A DNA stretch of 47,144 nt from Bacteroidaceae bacterium (GCA_017445925.1 JAFSRW010000028.1:1-47144); one strand, 5' to 3'; counted from the first letter of the stretch, positions 1 to 10,169 are shown. Notes: generated from the sequence alone by a model not told the origin. Translations and numbers: made by a program.

Positions 1-954
1 TGCCATCGATTTCGGGTTCTTGGCACCAAAGGACTTAACAATCTTAGCCCACAGCATACGGCCTGCACGCATCTTGGCAATCTCCATGAAGTGGTTCATA
101 CCGATAGCCCAGAAGAATGATAGACGGGGAGCGAAGGCATCTACGTCGATACCGGCATTGATACCGGCACGTAAGTAATCCATACCATCGGCCAGCGTGT
201 AAGCCAACTCGATATCAGCTGTAGCTCCAGCTTCCTGCATGTGGTAACCAGAGATAGAGATACTGTTGAACTTAGGCATCTTCTGAGAAGTGAACTCGAA
301 GATGTCGGCAATAATCTTCATTGAGAATGCTGGTGGATAGATGTATGTGTTACGCACCATGAACTCCTTGAGGATATCGTTCTGGATGGTACCAGCCATT
401 TCCTCAAGCTGTGCGCCCTGCTCCAGACCGGCATTGATATAGAATGCCAAAACGGGCAATACGGCACCATTCATAGTCATGGAAACAGACATCTTGTTCA
501 AGGGAATTCCATCGAACAGAACCTTCATGTTCTCCAAAGAGCAAATACTTACACCTGCCTTACCTACGTCACCAACCACACGAGCATTGTCGGGGTCGTA
601 ACCACGATGGGTGGGAAGGTCAAATGCAACGGAAAGACCCTTCTGACCAGAAGCCAGGTTACGACGGTAGAAGGCATTACTCTCCTCAGCGGTAGAGAAA
701 CCTGCATACTGACGGATGGTCCATGGGCGGAAAGGATACATCATACTATAGGGGCCACGCAGGAAGGGAGGAATACCGGCAGCAAAGTCCAGATGCTCCA
801 TACCCTCGAGGTCCTCTTTCGTGTAAACGGGCTGAATGTTTATCTGCTCAGGAGTCTTCCAATTGGCAGAGATACCATTCTCTTTTTGCCAGTCGCGGCC
901 ATTCTTGGCTTCAATCCCGGCAAAGATATCGATGTCTTTGAAATTCTTTTTCAT
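1..954 (-). CDS. mutB: methylmalonyl-CoA mutase large subunit, N-terminal part (cut by window edge)
   Basis: Catalytic, adenosylcobalamin-dependent subunit of methylmalonyl-CoA mutase, which interconverts succinyl-CoA and (R)-methylmalonyl-CoA in propionate/succinate metabolism. I translated the minus strand from ATG at 954 ([13 protein letters not shown]...). It stays open to base 1, giving about 318 residues. Visible family landmarks are the N-terminal segment with [20 protein letters not shown], the [12 protein letters not shown] and [14 protein letters not shown] stretches, and the TIM-barrel core up to the [18 protein letters not shown] segment. The C-terminal B12-binding domain lies outside the window. 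Only 2 nt separate the small-subunit stop (957-959) from this ATG, so the two are almost certainly cotranscribed and translationally coupled. Following Propionibacterium naming, mutA is small and mutB is large. Confidence 0.95.
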   Translation of the reverse strand, partial: MKKNFKDIDIFAGIEAKNGRDWQKENGISANWKTPEQINIQPVYTKEDLEGMEHLDFAAGIPPFLRGPYSMMYPFRPWTIRQYAGFSTAEESNAFYRRNLASGQKGLSVAFDLPTHRGYDPDNARVVGDVGKAGVSICSLENMKVLFDGIPLNKMSVSMTMNGAVLPVLAFYINAGLEQGAQLEEMAGTIQNDILKEFMVRNTYIYPPAFSMKIIADIFEFTSQKMPKFNSISISGYHMQEAGATADIELAYTLADGMDYLRAGINAGIDVDAFAPRLSFFWAIGMNHFMEIAKMRAGRMLWAKIVKSFGAKNPKSMA

Positions 955-956
955 GA

Positions 957-2810
957 TCAAATACCAAGTTTAGCGTTATACTCTTGCAGTGTCTTCAGCT
1001 GATCGACACGTACATGGATAAAGTTCTCAATACCAGCAGCCTTCAAATCCTCTGAGCAGGCAGGAGCACCTGCTACAACGAACATGGCGCGACCGTTCAG
1101 ATACTTAAAGGCGGGGATAGCGTACTCGGCATACTCATCGTCGCTTGAGCAGATGACTATAATGTCGGCACCTGCCTCCAAAGCTTTGTCAACACCTTCC
1201 TCTACGGTTGCAAAGCCTAAGTTATCAATAACCTGATAACCGGCAGCAGCCAGGAAGTTGCAAGAGAACTGGGCACGAGCCTGACGCATAGCCAGGTTAC
1301 CGATGGTGAGCATGAAGGCAACGGGTACCTTCTTAGCCTTCTCGGTAGTGAGACGCAGGGTCTCGAAGTCGCTGGCCAGACGGCTGGTCTTCAGAGCAGG
1401 CACATCAGCATCGCCAGAGTGCTTGCAACAGCAGTCGCATGCCAGAGGTTCCTTTCCTTCGCTCTTTTCGGTGAAGTTGGGGAACTGGTTGGTACCCAAC
1501 AGGAACTCCTTACGCTTGCCGGCATTAGCATGACGTGTCTTATCTGTCTCGTTCAGGGTATTCTGGACAGTACCAGCCTTAACAGCTGCCAGGAAACCAC
1601 CCTCTTCTTCAACAGCCAGGAACAGCTTCCAGCCTTCCTTAGCGATAGCGGCTGTCAGCTCTTCTACGAAATAAGAGCCACCACTTACGTCAACAATCTT
1701 GTCGAAGTGACACTCTTCCTTCAGCAACAACTGCTGATTGCGGGCAATACGCTCGGCAAAATCCGTAGGTACCTCATAAGGTGTATCGAACGGAGTAACC
1801 ACCATGGAGTGAATACCTGCAAGGGCTGCACTCATGGCCTCGGTCTGCGAACGCAACATATTTACGTAAGAGTCGAATACCGTTTGGTTGTAGGTTGTAG
1901 TACTTGCATTGATAACCATCTTGCAAGCACAGTCGCACTTAGGCTCGTACTGCTTTACAATCTGTGCCCAAAGCATACGGGCAGCGCGGAACTTGGCGAT
2001 CTCCATAAAGTAGTTGCCGCCAACACCCATGTAGAACTTAATCTTCTTGGCTGCCAGATCAACAGGAACACCAGCTTCTACCATCTCGTCGAGGTATTCC
2101 TTACCCCAAGCCAAGGCATAACCCAGTTCCTGATAAACATAGGCACCAGAGTTGCAGAGAAGGTCGCTGTGTACCATTACGCAACGCAGGTTGGGGAAGT
2201 CCTTCAGTTTTTCCACCAACTTAGGCATGTCGGGCAACAGCATGGTGGTATCCTTGCCCTTCATGAGCATACGCTCGAAGGGGTCGAAGCCAATGCCACC
2301 GACAATCTTCTCCTTGTCGTAGCCCTTCTTCTCGTAATAAGCTACTACGATGTCTGCCAACTCCAAGGCGTGACGCTGACAGGTGCGGAAGCTTACCTCT
2401 ACACAGTCGCACAGAATACCATCGAGCAATGTCTCGATGAACTCCTTGCTGACCTTTTCACCAGGAATGCGGAAACCCAGTGAGTCGATGCCACGGTTCA
2501 GAATATCAAGGGCCTTAGCATTAGCCTCCTTGGCATCTTCAGCCTTGATGTTCTGGCGCACATACCACTGGTTGTCTGCCTTCTTGTTACCTCTCACGAA
2601 TGGGAACTCGCCGGGAAGAGCATTAACGAGGGGCAATTTGTCCACGTCCTCCTTCCTGTAGAACGGTTCCATGGAGAAACCTTCATTGGTTCTCCAAACC
2701 ATCTTCTTCTGATAATCAGCACCCTTGAGGTCAACCTCAATCTTATCACGCCACTCTTGACGTGTGGGCGCAGTAAAATCAGAGAAGAGTCTTTCTTTAC
2801 TATCTGCCAT
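957..2810 (-). CDS. mutA: methylmalonyl-CoA mutase small subunit
   Basis: Non-catalytic partner of the mutase heterodimer, 617 residues, the usual length for the family. It begins [12 protein letters not shown], has the mutase barrel in the first ~440 residues and a degenerate B12-binding-like domain from about residue 490 to the end. The DxHxxG cobalamin motif is absent there, as expected for a small subunit. Two unusual cysteine clusters are present: CDCACK near residue 290 and CDCCCK near residue 456. The first gene of the mutA-mutB operon, it has a full Bacteroidetes-type promoter just upstream and a short leader of roughly 40 nt. The family call is secure; the role of the cysteine clusters is unknown. 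Confidence 0.93.
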   Translation of the reverse strand: MADSKERLFSDFTAPTRQEWRDKIEVDLKGADYQKKMVWRTNEGFSMEPFYRKEDVDKLPLVNALPGEFPFVRGNKKADNQWYVRQNIKAEDAKEANAKALDILNRGIDSLGFRIPGEKVSKEFIETLLDGILCDCVEVSFRTCQRHALELADIVVAYYEKKGYDKEKIVGGIGFDPFERMLMKGKDTTMLLPDMPKLVEKLKDFPNLRCVMVHSDLLCNSGAYVYQELGYALAWGKEYLDEMVEAGVPVDLAAKKIKFYMGVGGNYFMEIAKFRAARMLWAQIVKQYEPKCDCACKMVINASTTTYNQTVFDSYVNMLRSQTEAMSAALAGIHSMVVTPFDTPYEVPTDFAERIARNQQLLLKEECHFDKIVDVSGGSYFVEELTAAIAKEGWKLFLAVEEEGGFLAAVKAGTVQNTLNETDKTRHANAGKRKEFLLGTNQFPNFTEKSEGKEPLACDCCCKHSGDADVPALKTSRLASDFETLRLTTEKAKKVPVAFMLTIGNLAMRQARAQFSCNFLAAAGYQVIDNLGFATVEEGVDKALEAGADIIVICSSDDEYAEYAIPAFKYLNGRAMFVVAGAPACSEDLKAAGIENFIHVRVDQLKTLQEYNAKLGI

Positions 2811-2853
2811 ATTTTTATTAAAAATAAATAATGTTATCTGCTAAAAGCGGACA

Positions 2854-2885
2854 CAAAGTTAAGGCAATTTTGGTACAACAACAAA
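2854..2885 (-). promoter_or_regulatory. promoter of mutA-mutB
   Basis: On the minus strand TTTG (2885-2882), 20 nt, then TAACTTTG (2861-2854), an exact match to the Bacteroidetes -33/-7 pattern. The predicted start of transcription is near 2850, about 40 nt before the mutA ATG. Confidence 0.75.
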
Positions 2886-2967
2886 TAAAACCAAATAAAA
2901 TGAATAATTATGCATGCAAAAGAACAGAAATACCATCTGTGGATAACAATCTATTCTTTTTTTTGCG

Positions 2968-2975
2968 TACCTTTG
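2968..2975 (+). promoter_or_regulatory. -7 element of the AspT-type transporter gene
   Basis: TACCTTTG matches TAnnTTTG exactly, 31 nt before the ATG at 3007. No TTTG is found at the expected -33 distance, so the upstream box is weak or absent. It is divergent from the mutA promoter. Confidence 0.5.
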
Positions 2976-3006
2976 CAGCCGAAAAGTGAATAGTGAGCTT
3001 TGAAAT

Positions 3007-4755
3007 ATGGAATGGTTTCTTAATCTGTTGACCAACACCTCTGGTGTAGGGCATATTGTTATGCTATACGCTTTTGTAATAGCTGTTGGCATTTCATTGG
3101 GACGTGTTAAAATAGGCGGAAAGAAGAACGGCATAGCCTTGGGCGTGACCTTCGTTCTTTTTGTGGGTATCCTTATGGGACATCTTCACAAAAGTATTGG
3201 ATATGTTTCTGACGAGGGTTTTGCTGCTCCAGGTAACGTACTGACATTCATCCAGGATTTTGGTCTGATACTGTTTGTATATTGTATTGGATTACAAGTA
3301 GGTCCTGGTTTTGTTGAATCATTCAAGACGGGTGGTCTGAAGATGAATCTCATTGCCATAGGTATAGTGCTGCTGAATGTGATTTGCTGCATAAGCCTTT
3401 TCTTCCTGATATTTTACAAAGGAGGCAACATGGCTGGCGAGAACAGCCGAAGCCTGGCCATGATGGTAGGTGTGCTTTGCGGAGCCATAACCAACACCCC
3501 CGGCTTGGGTGCTGCCACAGAAGCTTGCGGTACTATCTTCGGAGCTGATGCTCCCTCTATAGCCAACGGATATGCCTGTGCCTATCCCCTTGGCGTGGTA
3601 GGTATTATCCTGGCCATTATCGTCGTTCGTCTTCTCACACGTACCTCGCTCAAAGAAGAGCAAGAGGCACTGGAACAGGAGAAAGCTGCTAATCCCCATG
3701 CAACCCCTCACCGTATGACCATCAGTTGCAAGAATCCTTATATCGTAGGTAAAACCATCATGCAAATCCGCGAGTTCCTGGGACACGACTTCGTGTGCAG
3801 CCGAATCCTCCAACAGGGACACGTTTGCATCCCTAACCGTAACACTATTTTGGGTGACGGCGATTTACTTTATGTCACATGTGCCGAAGCCGACACAGAA
3901 GCGGTTAAAGCCTTTATCGGCCCTGAGGATGACAGCATTGTTTGGGAAGAGCAGGATGTTCCTATGGTAAGCAAACACGTGTTGGTAACACAGCCCAAGA
4001 TGGCTGGCAAAACGCTGGGCGAGATTCACTTCAGTAGTGTTTACGGAGTAAATGTAACGCGTGTCCGCAGAGGCGACCTGAACCTCTTTGGAGAGCGTAA
4101 CCTTCGCCTTCAGATAGGCGACCGCGTGGTAGTGGTTGGTCCGGAGGATGCCGTAGACCGCGTAGCAGCCAAGATGGGTAACAGTATGAAGAAACTGGAC
4201 CACCCCAACCTATCAGCCATCTTCATTGGCATACTCGTGGGTATTATTTTTGGTTCTATTCCCTTTGCCCTCCCAGGTGTCCCCACTCCTGTTAAGTTGG
4301 GCTTGGCCGGAGGCCCCCTTATTGTAGCTATCGCTATCGGCGCATATGGTTATAAGTTCAAGCTGAACGCCTACACTACTACCAGCGCCAATCTGATGTT
4401 GCGTGAGATAGGCCTGGCTCTCTTCCTGGCCAGCGTAGGCATCAAGGCAGGTGCCAACTTTGTGGATACCGTGATAGACGGAGACGGACTTACCTACGTA
4501 TGGTGCGGATTTCTTATAACCGTACTTCCGATTCTTATTATGGGAATTGTAGCACGCAAATGGGCAAAGATAAACTACTGTACACTTATGGGTCTGATAG
4601 CAGGAGCTACCACTGATCCGCCAGCATTGGCCTTTGCCAATCAGACAGCAGGAAACGATGCTCCAGCCGTAGGCTACAGCACCGTTTATCCACTGAGTAT
4701 GTTCTTACGAATCCTTACCGCCCAGCTTATTATTCTGCTGCTCTGCGTAGCGTAA
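3007..4755 (+). CDS. AspT/YidE/YbjL-family transporter with two RCK_C domains
   Basis: Inner-membrane transporter of 582 residues. The architecture is that of the AspT/YidE/YbjL family: an N-terminal half of membrane segments (residues ~1-205), a cytosolic centre with two tandem TrkA-C/RCK_C-like domains (about 235-305 and 325-400; the second has the pattern [13 protein letters not shown]), then a second half of membrane segments (about 405-582). The two membrane halves share the glycine-rich family duplication signature, seen as [13 protein letters not shown] in the first half and [14 protein letters not shown] in the second. The substrate cannot be read from sequence; characterised AspT exchanges aspartate and alanine. 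The gene stands alone between divergent and convergent neighbours. Confidence 0.88.
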   Translation: MEWFLNLLTNTSGVGHIVMLYAFVIAVGISLGRVKIGGKKNGIALGVTFVLFVGILMGHLHKSIGYVSDEGFAAPGNVLTFIQDFGLILFVYCIGLQVGPGFVESFKTGGLKMNLIAIGIVLLNVICCISLFFLIFYKGGNMAGENSRSLAMMVGVLCGAITNTPGLGAATEACGTIFGADAPSIANGYACAYPLGVVGIILAIIVVRLLTRTSLKEEQEALEQEKAANPHATPHRMTISCKNPYIVGKTIMQIREFLGHDFVCSRILQQGHVCIPNRNTILGDGDLLYVTCAEADTEAVKAFIGPEDDSIVWEEQDVPMVSKHVLVTQPKMAGKTLGEIHFSSVYGVNVTRVRRGDLNLFGERNLRLQIGDRVVVVGPEDAVDRVAAKMGNSMKKLDHPNLSAIFIGILVGIIFGSIPFALPGVPTPVKLGLAGGPLIVAIAIGAYGYKFKLNAYTTTSANLMLREIGLALFLASVGIKAGANFVDTVIDGDGLTYVWCGFLITVLPILIMGIVARKWAKINYCTLMGLIAGATTDPPALAFANQTAGNDAPAVGYSTVYPLSMFLRILTAQLIILLLCVA

Positions 4756-4772
4756 AGAAACTCTTTTTCTCC

Positions 4773-7700
4773 TTATCGATTTAAGACGGGAATACCGTTG
4801 AGGTCGTAGCTACTGCCGTTTACGTCTTTTATAATGACCCTTGAACGGTTTAGTATCTTGCGTGCAGATGTTCCACTCTCAACTCTAAACTCTAAACTCT
4901 CAACTTTTTTAATGCCCGTAACGTCAGGAAGCAAGAGTAGCATCTGATACTCCTCTTCCGTGATGGGGATAACTGTTCCGTGACGAGGCGTAAAGGCGCC
5001 CTGCGTGGTAGTATTCTTACGGAAAGTAAAATTGAAGAGGTCGGGCGAAGAGCAGAACTGATAATGGCCATTCATATAGCAGTCGTACATCAGAATCCAA
5101 TCGTCACTATTAATAAGACGGAAGATGCCTGCTCCTTCCACAGCCTCAGTAGTCTGTTGTAGAGGACCTGACGGTCTGCTCCACTGCTGCCCCTCCTTTC
5201 CCTCGGGGGCAGTAAGACTGGCAGCAGTAACCTGACAGATGCCACCATCACCCTCATTCTTATAGAAGGCATGGTAGAGGCTATCGTTCTCGTTGAAGAC
5301 GATGTCCATATCTATCGTGGATTTGCCTCGGTCAAAGAAATAGGTAGGCGTGCCTTCCAAGTCGGTGAAGTCTTCATTGGCATAAGCATAGAACACTTTA
5401 TCGTATGGAACTTCACCGTCGTTTGTAAGGATAGAGAAATATACCATGTACTTCTTTGCCACAGGGTCATAAATGGTCTCCGGAGCCCATACGCGGGTTA
5501 CATTAGCAAAATATGTGCCTTCATAACGCGTGGGGAAATGCACAGTGCTGGTCTGCCAATTAACAAGGTCGTCGGAACGCATGAGTACCATACCGCGGTT
5601 GCTGCTCCATCCCAAGGCGCTGCGCATATCGGTAGCAACCATATAGAAGCGTCCGTCTTCACCACGCAGGATATGTGGGTCGCGAAGACCGTCCATAACA
5701 GTAATATCCTTAGCGGTAATCACGGGCTTGTTATTATTAATGACCTTGTAGTCATAGCCATTGTCCGATACTGCATAGTAAATATTCTCGTCCGTATTGC
5801 TGGGGAAGAAGGTGAAGAGGTAGTGAGCGTATGGACTGTCCTTCTGGTGTACATATACGTCAAACGTCTTGGTACCCGTCTCTTCCCCATTGGTCAAAGT
5901 GGCAGTAAGTGTAACATGCGTACGTATCTCCTCAGGTATGCCAACCACCTTTCCTTCATTAGAAAGCAGATCGGTATTGTCTGATTCCCAAGTGATGGTA
6001 GAGCCATAAGCGCCCTTAGCAGGTAGTGTGACTCCCTCGTAGAGGTTATTGATGTTACTGGGCAGAGTCAGTGCTTCGATATCCATATTGATAGCCTCCT
6101 TATCACCGAGATGGTTCAGCTCATCGGCCTTTGCAGCCAGTTCAGCCAACTCACTTTCGGAGAGAACCGTGTTATACATACTGAATTCGGCATAAAGGGC
6201 ATCCTTGAGGAAAGCATCGCCTTCGTAACAGCTCCTACCCAAATAGTTCATGATCAGTCTATTCAAATCGGCAGGATGAGTCGATATGTTTGTATTCTGC
6301 TGTTTCTTCTGACCGTTCAGATAAAGCGAACCCAAGTTGCCATCCTGAATATAGGTAACATTTACCCATTCGCCCTGACTGATAGGCATCGCCGCGCTGA
6401 CGCCGGATTCACCGCTCCAGTTAGTAGGCGTAATGGCATAGCGAGTATCCTTGGCACTAAGGAAGAGATAACCCTGGCTGGAACTTCTGGCAAAACACCA
6501 TATAAAGTTACCGGCACCTGAAACTGATGTAGTCTTGGGTACATAGAGTGTGGTGCTGATGGAGAATGTGTCATCCAACTTGCCCACAGCTTTAGCGAAG
6601 TCTTCACCGAAATCAAAGTAACCATCCGATGAACCCAGATTAAGCACAGGCGTCGAGCCGAAGGTTGTCAACTGAGCTCCGTTCTGCAAGGTACCAGTAA
6701 ACTGCCCCTGAGCATCGCTCAAAGAAGAGAAGTCGTAGGTAATGGGGAACGTTACCTCTTCCGTCTTCTGCTGCGGACGTGCATCATAAAGTATCTTCAC
6801 CTCATCTGCAGAGAGTGCTTTATCGAAGATGCGGAAGTTGTCCATCATGGTATTCGTCATGTAGGCATCGGCCTCGTAAGGCGAACGTCCCAACCAACTC
6901 TGAGTAATGCTGGAAGCAAAGGAAGCTGGATGTGTTGAGGTAGAACATGTTCCTTTTTTCTCACTATCAACAAATATGGTACAGGTGCTATTCTGCTGAA
7001 CAATGGTAACCGTATGCCATTCATCCTCACGAAGTCCTTTGTTGGAATGTGCCATATAGGCGGTAGAGTTCTTAATCTCGTAGTACCAGTCGGCATTGCC
7101 TGCTTTATTGACAAGGGCCGTGTACTGATTTGTGCCATTACCCAAGGCCCAAGCCCAACAATAACTGCCCAATGAGTTGCTTGTACCTACATTTAGGTCG
7201 AGCGAGATGGTATAGTCTCCCTTGAGTTGTCCCAGTACATTGTGGGCCATTTGCGTACCAAGGTCCAAATAACCCTTGTTGTCGCCTGTAGAAAGAACAC
7301 GGTTGCCATCGTCAAGGGTAACAAATGAAGCCGAACCCTTCAACGAGGCAGCAAAAGTACCGCTGTCATCACCATCATTGTCAAAACTATAGTTCACTAA
7401 CCGGTTACCTATCTTGGCTACAGGATCTTCAGGACCTTGGCTTTCAAAGCCGATGATAAAATCGCCAACGATGGGCATGTGGTCTGAGGTAACCTTGTCG
7501 TTCACCACTTCGTAGCTCAGTTTCTCCACGCCGCCTATTGGGTCGTAGCTGATAATGTGGTCTATAACATATATGCCGTCGCTCCATGTAGGAGTCTTCA
7601 TGTCGGAGTGATAGGTAAAGCCATTCTCTTGCAGATACTTGGTGAGCACGCCGCGGGCACCCTGCATCTCCTCGTCGGTACCGTCGTCATTAAAGTCACC

Positions 7701-10022
7701 GGCGATGATAAGGGGCTTGCCTTTCTCCACCCATTCTTCTGCTGCGGCCTTGATGATAGGACCGGTGCCACGCCTTGCGTTGGCAGAAAGGCCTACGTGC
7801 AGACTGGCAAAGACGTAATCGTTGAACTCTGCCATCAGCATACGACGAGGTTCGCCATCGGCTGTAAGCGAAACGGCCTTGATGCTGAGCGGCATCTCCT
7901 TACACAGGATACCGATGCCGTAGCCCGGGAGAGCACTGCAGAATATGCCGTACATACCTGTGGCTTCAGCCAGTTCCTTAATCTGATATTTGTAGTCGGA
8001 GCGTGAGGAGAACATGCTGTCCACCTCCTGCAAGGCTACCACATCAGCATTCTGGTCTGCGATGGCCTTAGCCGTTCTGGGCAGATTCAGACCGTCCTTG
8101 TTTCCTGCGCAATGTTTAACATTGTAACTCATCACACGCAATGGAACTTTCTTGTATTTGTCATAGACGGGCTCAGTGTATTCGCCCTTTGCTGCAGCTT
8201 CTAAGTTCTTGGTGTCGCCCTCATAGATAATGTCATAGGCGCTCTCAGCCAGGTCTTTATCGGCCTTTTCCCATAGGTTGCGGTATGCCTGCAACTGCTC
8301 CTCGCTTAGGTTGCTGTGGTCTGTAAAGTCGGGATGCCCCAACTCGTCCAGTTTCTTGGCAAGAGCCAGTTTCAACTGGGCTGATGGGCTTTCCAACGAT
8401 GCTGCATCTACCTTCTGCACCTTCCATTGTTCTACCATAACACCTTCTGTACCGATATGGGTGTAAGGCGTTCCCTGGACGGGCGTGAACATATCCCCGT
8501 CGGAAGAATATATCTGGCACTTCTTGCGGTCACCTATCACATTGATGAACAGCAACGGCTCCTCGGCATCGTCCGCCATGTACACCAGACCGTCAACCAT
8601 TGTGCCACTGACATACTTGCCTGTGGCGTAGTTGCGAATATTGTAACGACCGTTCTTCCTGTCCACTGCCTCTATACGGTAGATGCTGCGCGGGTCTCCG
8701 CTGCTGTGCATATTATCCAGAATCAGGCTAGCTCCCAGTTCGTATGCCTTTGCATCGGCTTTCAGGTCGGTCCAGCACTTCTTCTCCGAACTGTTGGCAT
8801 AGATGATGTTGTAGTAGCCGTTCGACACATTGAAGTAATCTGATGGCTCCTCAGTTCCCTGATTCACCTTCATCAACTTCCAGCGCCCGGGATAGCCATT
8901 AGTGGCACCGTCGCCAGGATAGTCATCGTCGCCCACATTCTGCTTGGCCAGACTATTGTTCGGACGGTCGTTACGTAGATAGCCCTGCACGTGGGGCGAA
9001 TGTTCCGACTCGCTGTTGGTCATGAAGAAACGACCCTCGCCGTCTTCCAGGTCGGTCAGCGTGTAGCCCACAGGATCGTCAGAGAATACGACGTCATCCT
9101 CTACGGGACTGGTATTCATGTTACCCAGGTATTTGTGGTTCTCCATGTTCAGGAATGCCCACTGGTCGCCCACCTTCACGGCTTTCCAGATAAAGCCGTT
9201 TGCATCCTTATCCAGGTCGCCCCAATACACGTACTGGTCACCCCAATTAATCTTGAAGTTCTCCTGCAAGCAGGCCATAGCCTTGGGCAGAGCCGTGCTG
9301 CTACCTTTAAACATGGTGCGGTCGCTGACGATGTAATACTGCTCAAACTCTACAATCTCACTCACATCCTTGATGTAGGGATCTCCCGTATAGCTGTCCA
9401 CCTCGTAAATCTGCCATCGTCCGGGGTAGCCGTTGGTGGCTCCATCACCTGGGTAGCTATCATCGCCAATATTCTGCTTAGCCAGACTATTGTTCGGACG
9501 ATCACTACGCAGATATCCCTGCACGTGGGGCGAATGACTGTCATCGCTGCTGGTCATAAAGAAACGGCCCTCACCGTCTTCCAAGTCCGTGAGCGTGTAA
9601 CCCACAGGAGATAGGGAGAAGAGCACATCATCGTCATAACTGTTCTTCACACCAATGTACTCGCCCTTCACCTTGTTCTTGAAAGCCCACTGGCCATCGC
9701 CCACTTTCTCGGCAATCCATTGGAAGCCGTCCTCGTCAACGTCGAAGTCGCCCCAATAGACAAAGTAGATGCCTTCTGACGGCTTATCCCAACTGATTTT
9801 GTAGCTGTCCAACTTGTACGACATGCCCTTGGGCTTGCCTGAGGTGTTGCCCGCGAACTTGGTTCGGTCGCTAATCAGGAAATACGCCTTGCCGTCCTGT
9901 AGGTCATCGGCATAGAGGATACGCTTGTATCCCTCAATCAGGTTTTGGGCACAAATATTTGTTCCGCCCAGCATTATTGCTGCCAAGAAGAGCAGTAAGG
10001 AAGATTTTACCCTTTTCATCAT
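4773..10022 (-). CDS. secreted multidomain protein: EEP phosphodiesterase/nuclease, two LamG-like, Ig-like and GH43-like domains
   Basis: Large exported protein of 1749 residues. Reading order: signal peptide (1-26, ending NICAQ); two near-identical modules (about 28-210 and 215-390) and a third divergent one (about 400-540); an endonuclease/exonuclease/phosphatase domain (about 625-860); two LamG/concanavalin-like domains (about 875-1080 and 1094-1304); an Ig-like linker (about 1312-1395); a GH43-type five-bladed propeller (about 1399-1700); a short C-terminal tail. EEP active-site residues look intact: MSYNVKH, ALQEVD, SLHVG, GDFNDD and SDHMP. GH43 acids are also plausible: RDPHI near 1444, TIDMD near 1568 and EGAGIF near 1630. 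Its role is probably cleavage of a complex glycan or phosphorylated glycan outside the cell, but the substrate is unknown. The promoter is a copy of the dispersed 83-nt-type element. ATG at 10019 is an equally possible start. Confidence 0.85.
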   Translation of the reverse strand: MMKRVKSSLLLFLAAIMLGGTNICAQNLIEGYKRILYADDLQDGKAYFLISDRTKFAGNTSGKPKGMSYKLDSYKISWDKPSEGIYFVYWGDFDVDEDGFQWIAEKVGDGQWAFKNKVKGEYIGVKNSYDDDVLFSLSPVGYTLTDLEDGEGRFFMTSSDDSHSPHVQGYLRSDRPNNSLAKQNIGDDSYPGDGATNGYPGRWQIYEVDSYTGDPYIKDVSEIVEFEQYYIVSDRTMFKGSSTALPKAMACLQENFKINWGDQYVYWGDLDKDANGFIWKAVKVGDQWAFLNMENHKYLGNMNTSPVEDDVVFSDDPVGYTLTDLEDGEGRFFMTNSESEHSPHVQGYLRNDRPNNSLAKQNVGDDDYPGDGATNGYPGRWKLMKVNQGTEEPSDYFNVSNGYYNIIYANSSEKKCWTDLKADAKAYELGASLILDNMHSSGDPRSIYRIEAVDRKNGRYNIRNYATGKYVSGTMVDGLVYMADDAEEPLLFINVIGDRKKCQIYSSDGDMFTPVQGTPYTHIGTEGVMVEQWKVQKVDAASLESPSAQLKLALAKKLDELGHPDFTDHSNLSEEQLQAYRNLWEKADKDLAESAYDIIYEGDTKNLEAAAKGEYTEPVYDKYKKVPLRVMSYNVKHCAGNKDGLNLPRTAKAIADQNADVVALQEVDSMFSSRSDYKYQIKELAEATGMYGIFCSALPGYGIGILCKEMPLSIKAVSLTADGEPRRMLMAEFNDYVFASLHVGLSANARRGTGPIIKAAAEEWVEKGKPLIIAGDFNDDGTDEEMQGARGVLTKYLQENGFTYHSDMKTPTWSDGIYVIDHIISYDPIGGVEKLSYEVVNDKVTSDHMPIVGDFIIGFESQGPEDPVAKIGNRLVNYSFDNDGDDSGTFAASLKGSASFVTLDDGNRVLSTGDNKGYLDLGTQMAHNVLGQLKGDYTISLDLNVGTSNSLGSYCWAWALGNGTNQYTALVNKAGNADWYYEIKNSTAYMAHSNKGLREDEWHTVTIVQQNSTCTIFVDSEKKGTCSTSTHPASFASSITQSWLGRSPYEADAYMTNTMMDNFRIFDKALSADEVKILYDARPQQKTEEVTFPITYDFSSLSDAQGQFTGTLQNGAQLTTFGSTPVLNLGSSDGYFDFGEDFAKAVGKLDDTFSISTTLYVPKTTSVSGAGNFIWCFARSSSQGYLFLSAKDTRYAITPTNWSGESGVSAAMPISQGEWVNVTYIQDGNLGSLYLNGQKKQQNTNISTHPADLNRLIMNYLGRSCYEGDAFLKDALYAEFSMYNTVLSESELAELAAKADELNHLGDKEAINMDIEALTLPSNINNLYEGVTLPAKGAYGSTITWESDNTDLLSNEGKVVGIPEEIRTHVTLTATLTNGEETGTKTFDVYVHQKDSPYAHYLFTFFPSNTDENIYYAVSDNGYDYKVINNNKPVITAKDITVMDGLRDPHILRGEDGRFYMVATDMRSALGWSSNRGMVLMRSDDLVNWQTSTVHFPTRYEGTYFANVTRVWAPETIYDPVAKKYMVYFSILTNDGEVPYDKVFYAYANEDFTDLEGTPTYFFDRGKSTIDMDIVFNENDSLYHAFYKNEGDGGICQVTAASLTAPEGKEGQQWSRPSGPLQQTTEAVEGAGIFRLINSDDWILMYDCYMNGHYQFCSSPDLFNFTFRKNTTTQGAFTPRHGTVIPITEEEYQMLLLLPDVTGIKKVESLEFRVESGTSARKILNRSRVIIKDVNGSSYDLNGIPVLNR
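4876..4903. repeat. heptanucleotide array inside the end of the GH43 protein gene
   Basis: Four exact 7-nt units, CTCTCAA, CTCTAAA, CTCTAAA, CTCTCAA, followed by CTTTTTT. On the coding strand they encode the residues ESLEFRVES, between the end of the GH43 domain and the C-terminal tail. The same 7-nt period occurs at 13219-13260 and 16446-16515. Confidence 0.8.
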
Positions 10023-10052
10023 TTAAATATAGTTTAAGGTTGATATTTATGG

Positions 10053-10126
10053 AGACAAAAGTATAAATAAGTGAGCGGAAAACAAAATAAAAGCCTGTTT
10101 TTATTTTCATTTCCGGATAGAAGTTA
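10053..10126 (-). promoter_or_regulatory. dispersed promoter element, copy upstream of the GH43 protein
   Basis: On the minus strand TTTG (10086-10083), 19 nt, then TACTTTTG (10063-10056). The spacer holds CCGCTCACTTAT, and the upstream part ATCCGGAAAT...AAAATAAAA resembles the copies at 40663-40869 and 41921-42005. Transcription would start about 30 nt before the ATG. The rest of the gap 10023-10169 shows no gene. Confidence 0.7.
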
Positions 10127-10169
10127 CAAAAAACTGCCACCTATTATATATATGGTGACTCACGCCGCT

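Noticed and set aside
1419-2483. 354-residue plus-strand ORF within mutA
   Set aside because: Shadow of the mutase small subunit, no start context or known fold; the minus-strand gene is unambiguous.
4773-10022. Cytolethal-distending-toxin-like protein (EEP domain with lectin-like N-terminal modules)
   Set aside because: The EEP fold alone is shared with many nucleases and phosphatases; no CdtB-specific feature or CdtA/CdtC homolog was seen, and the GH43 domain points to glycan use.
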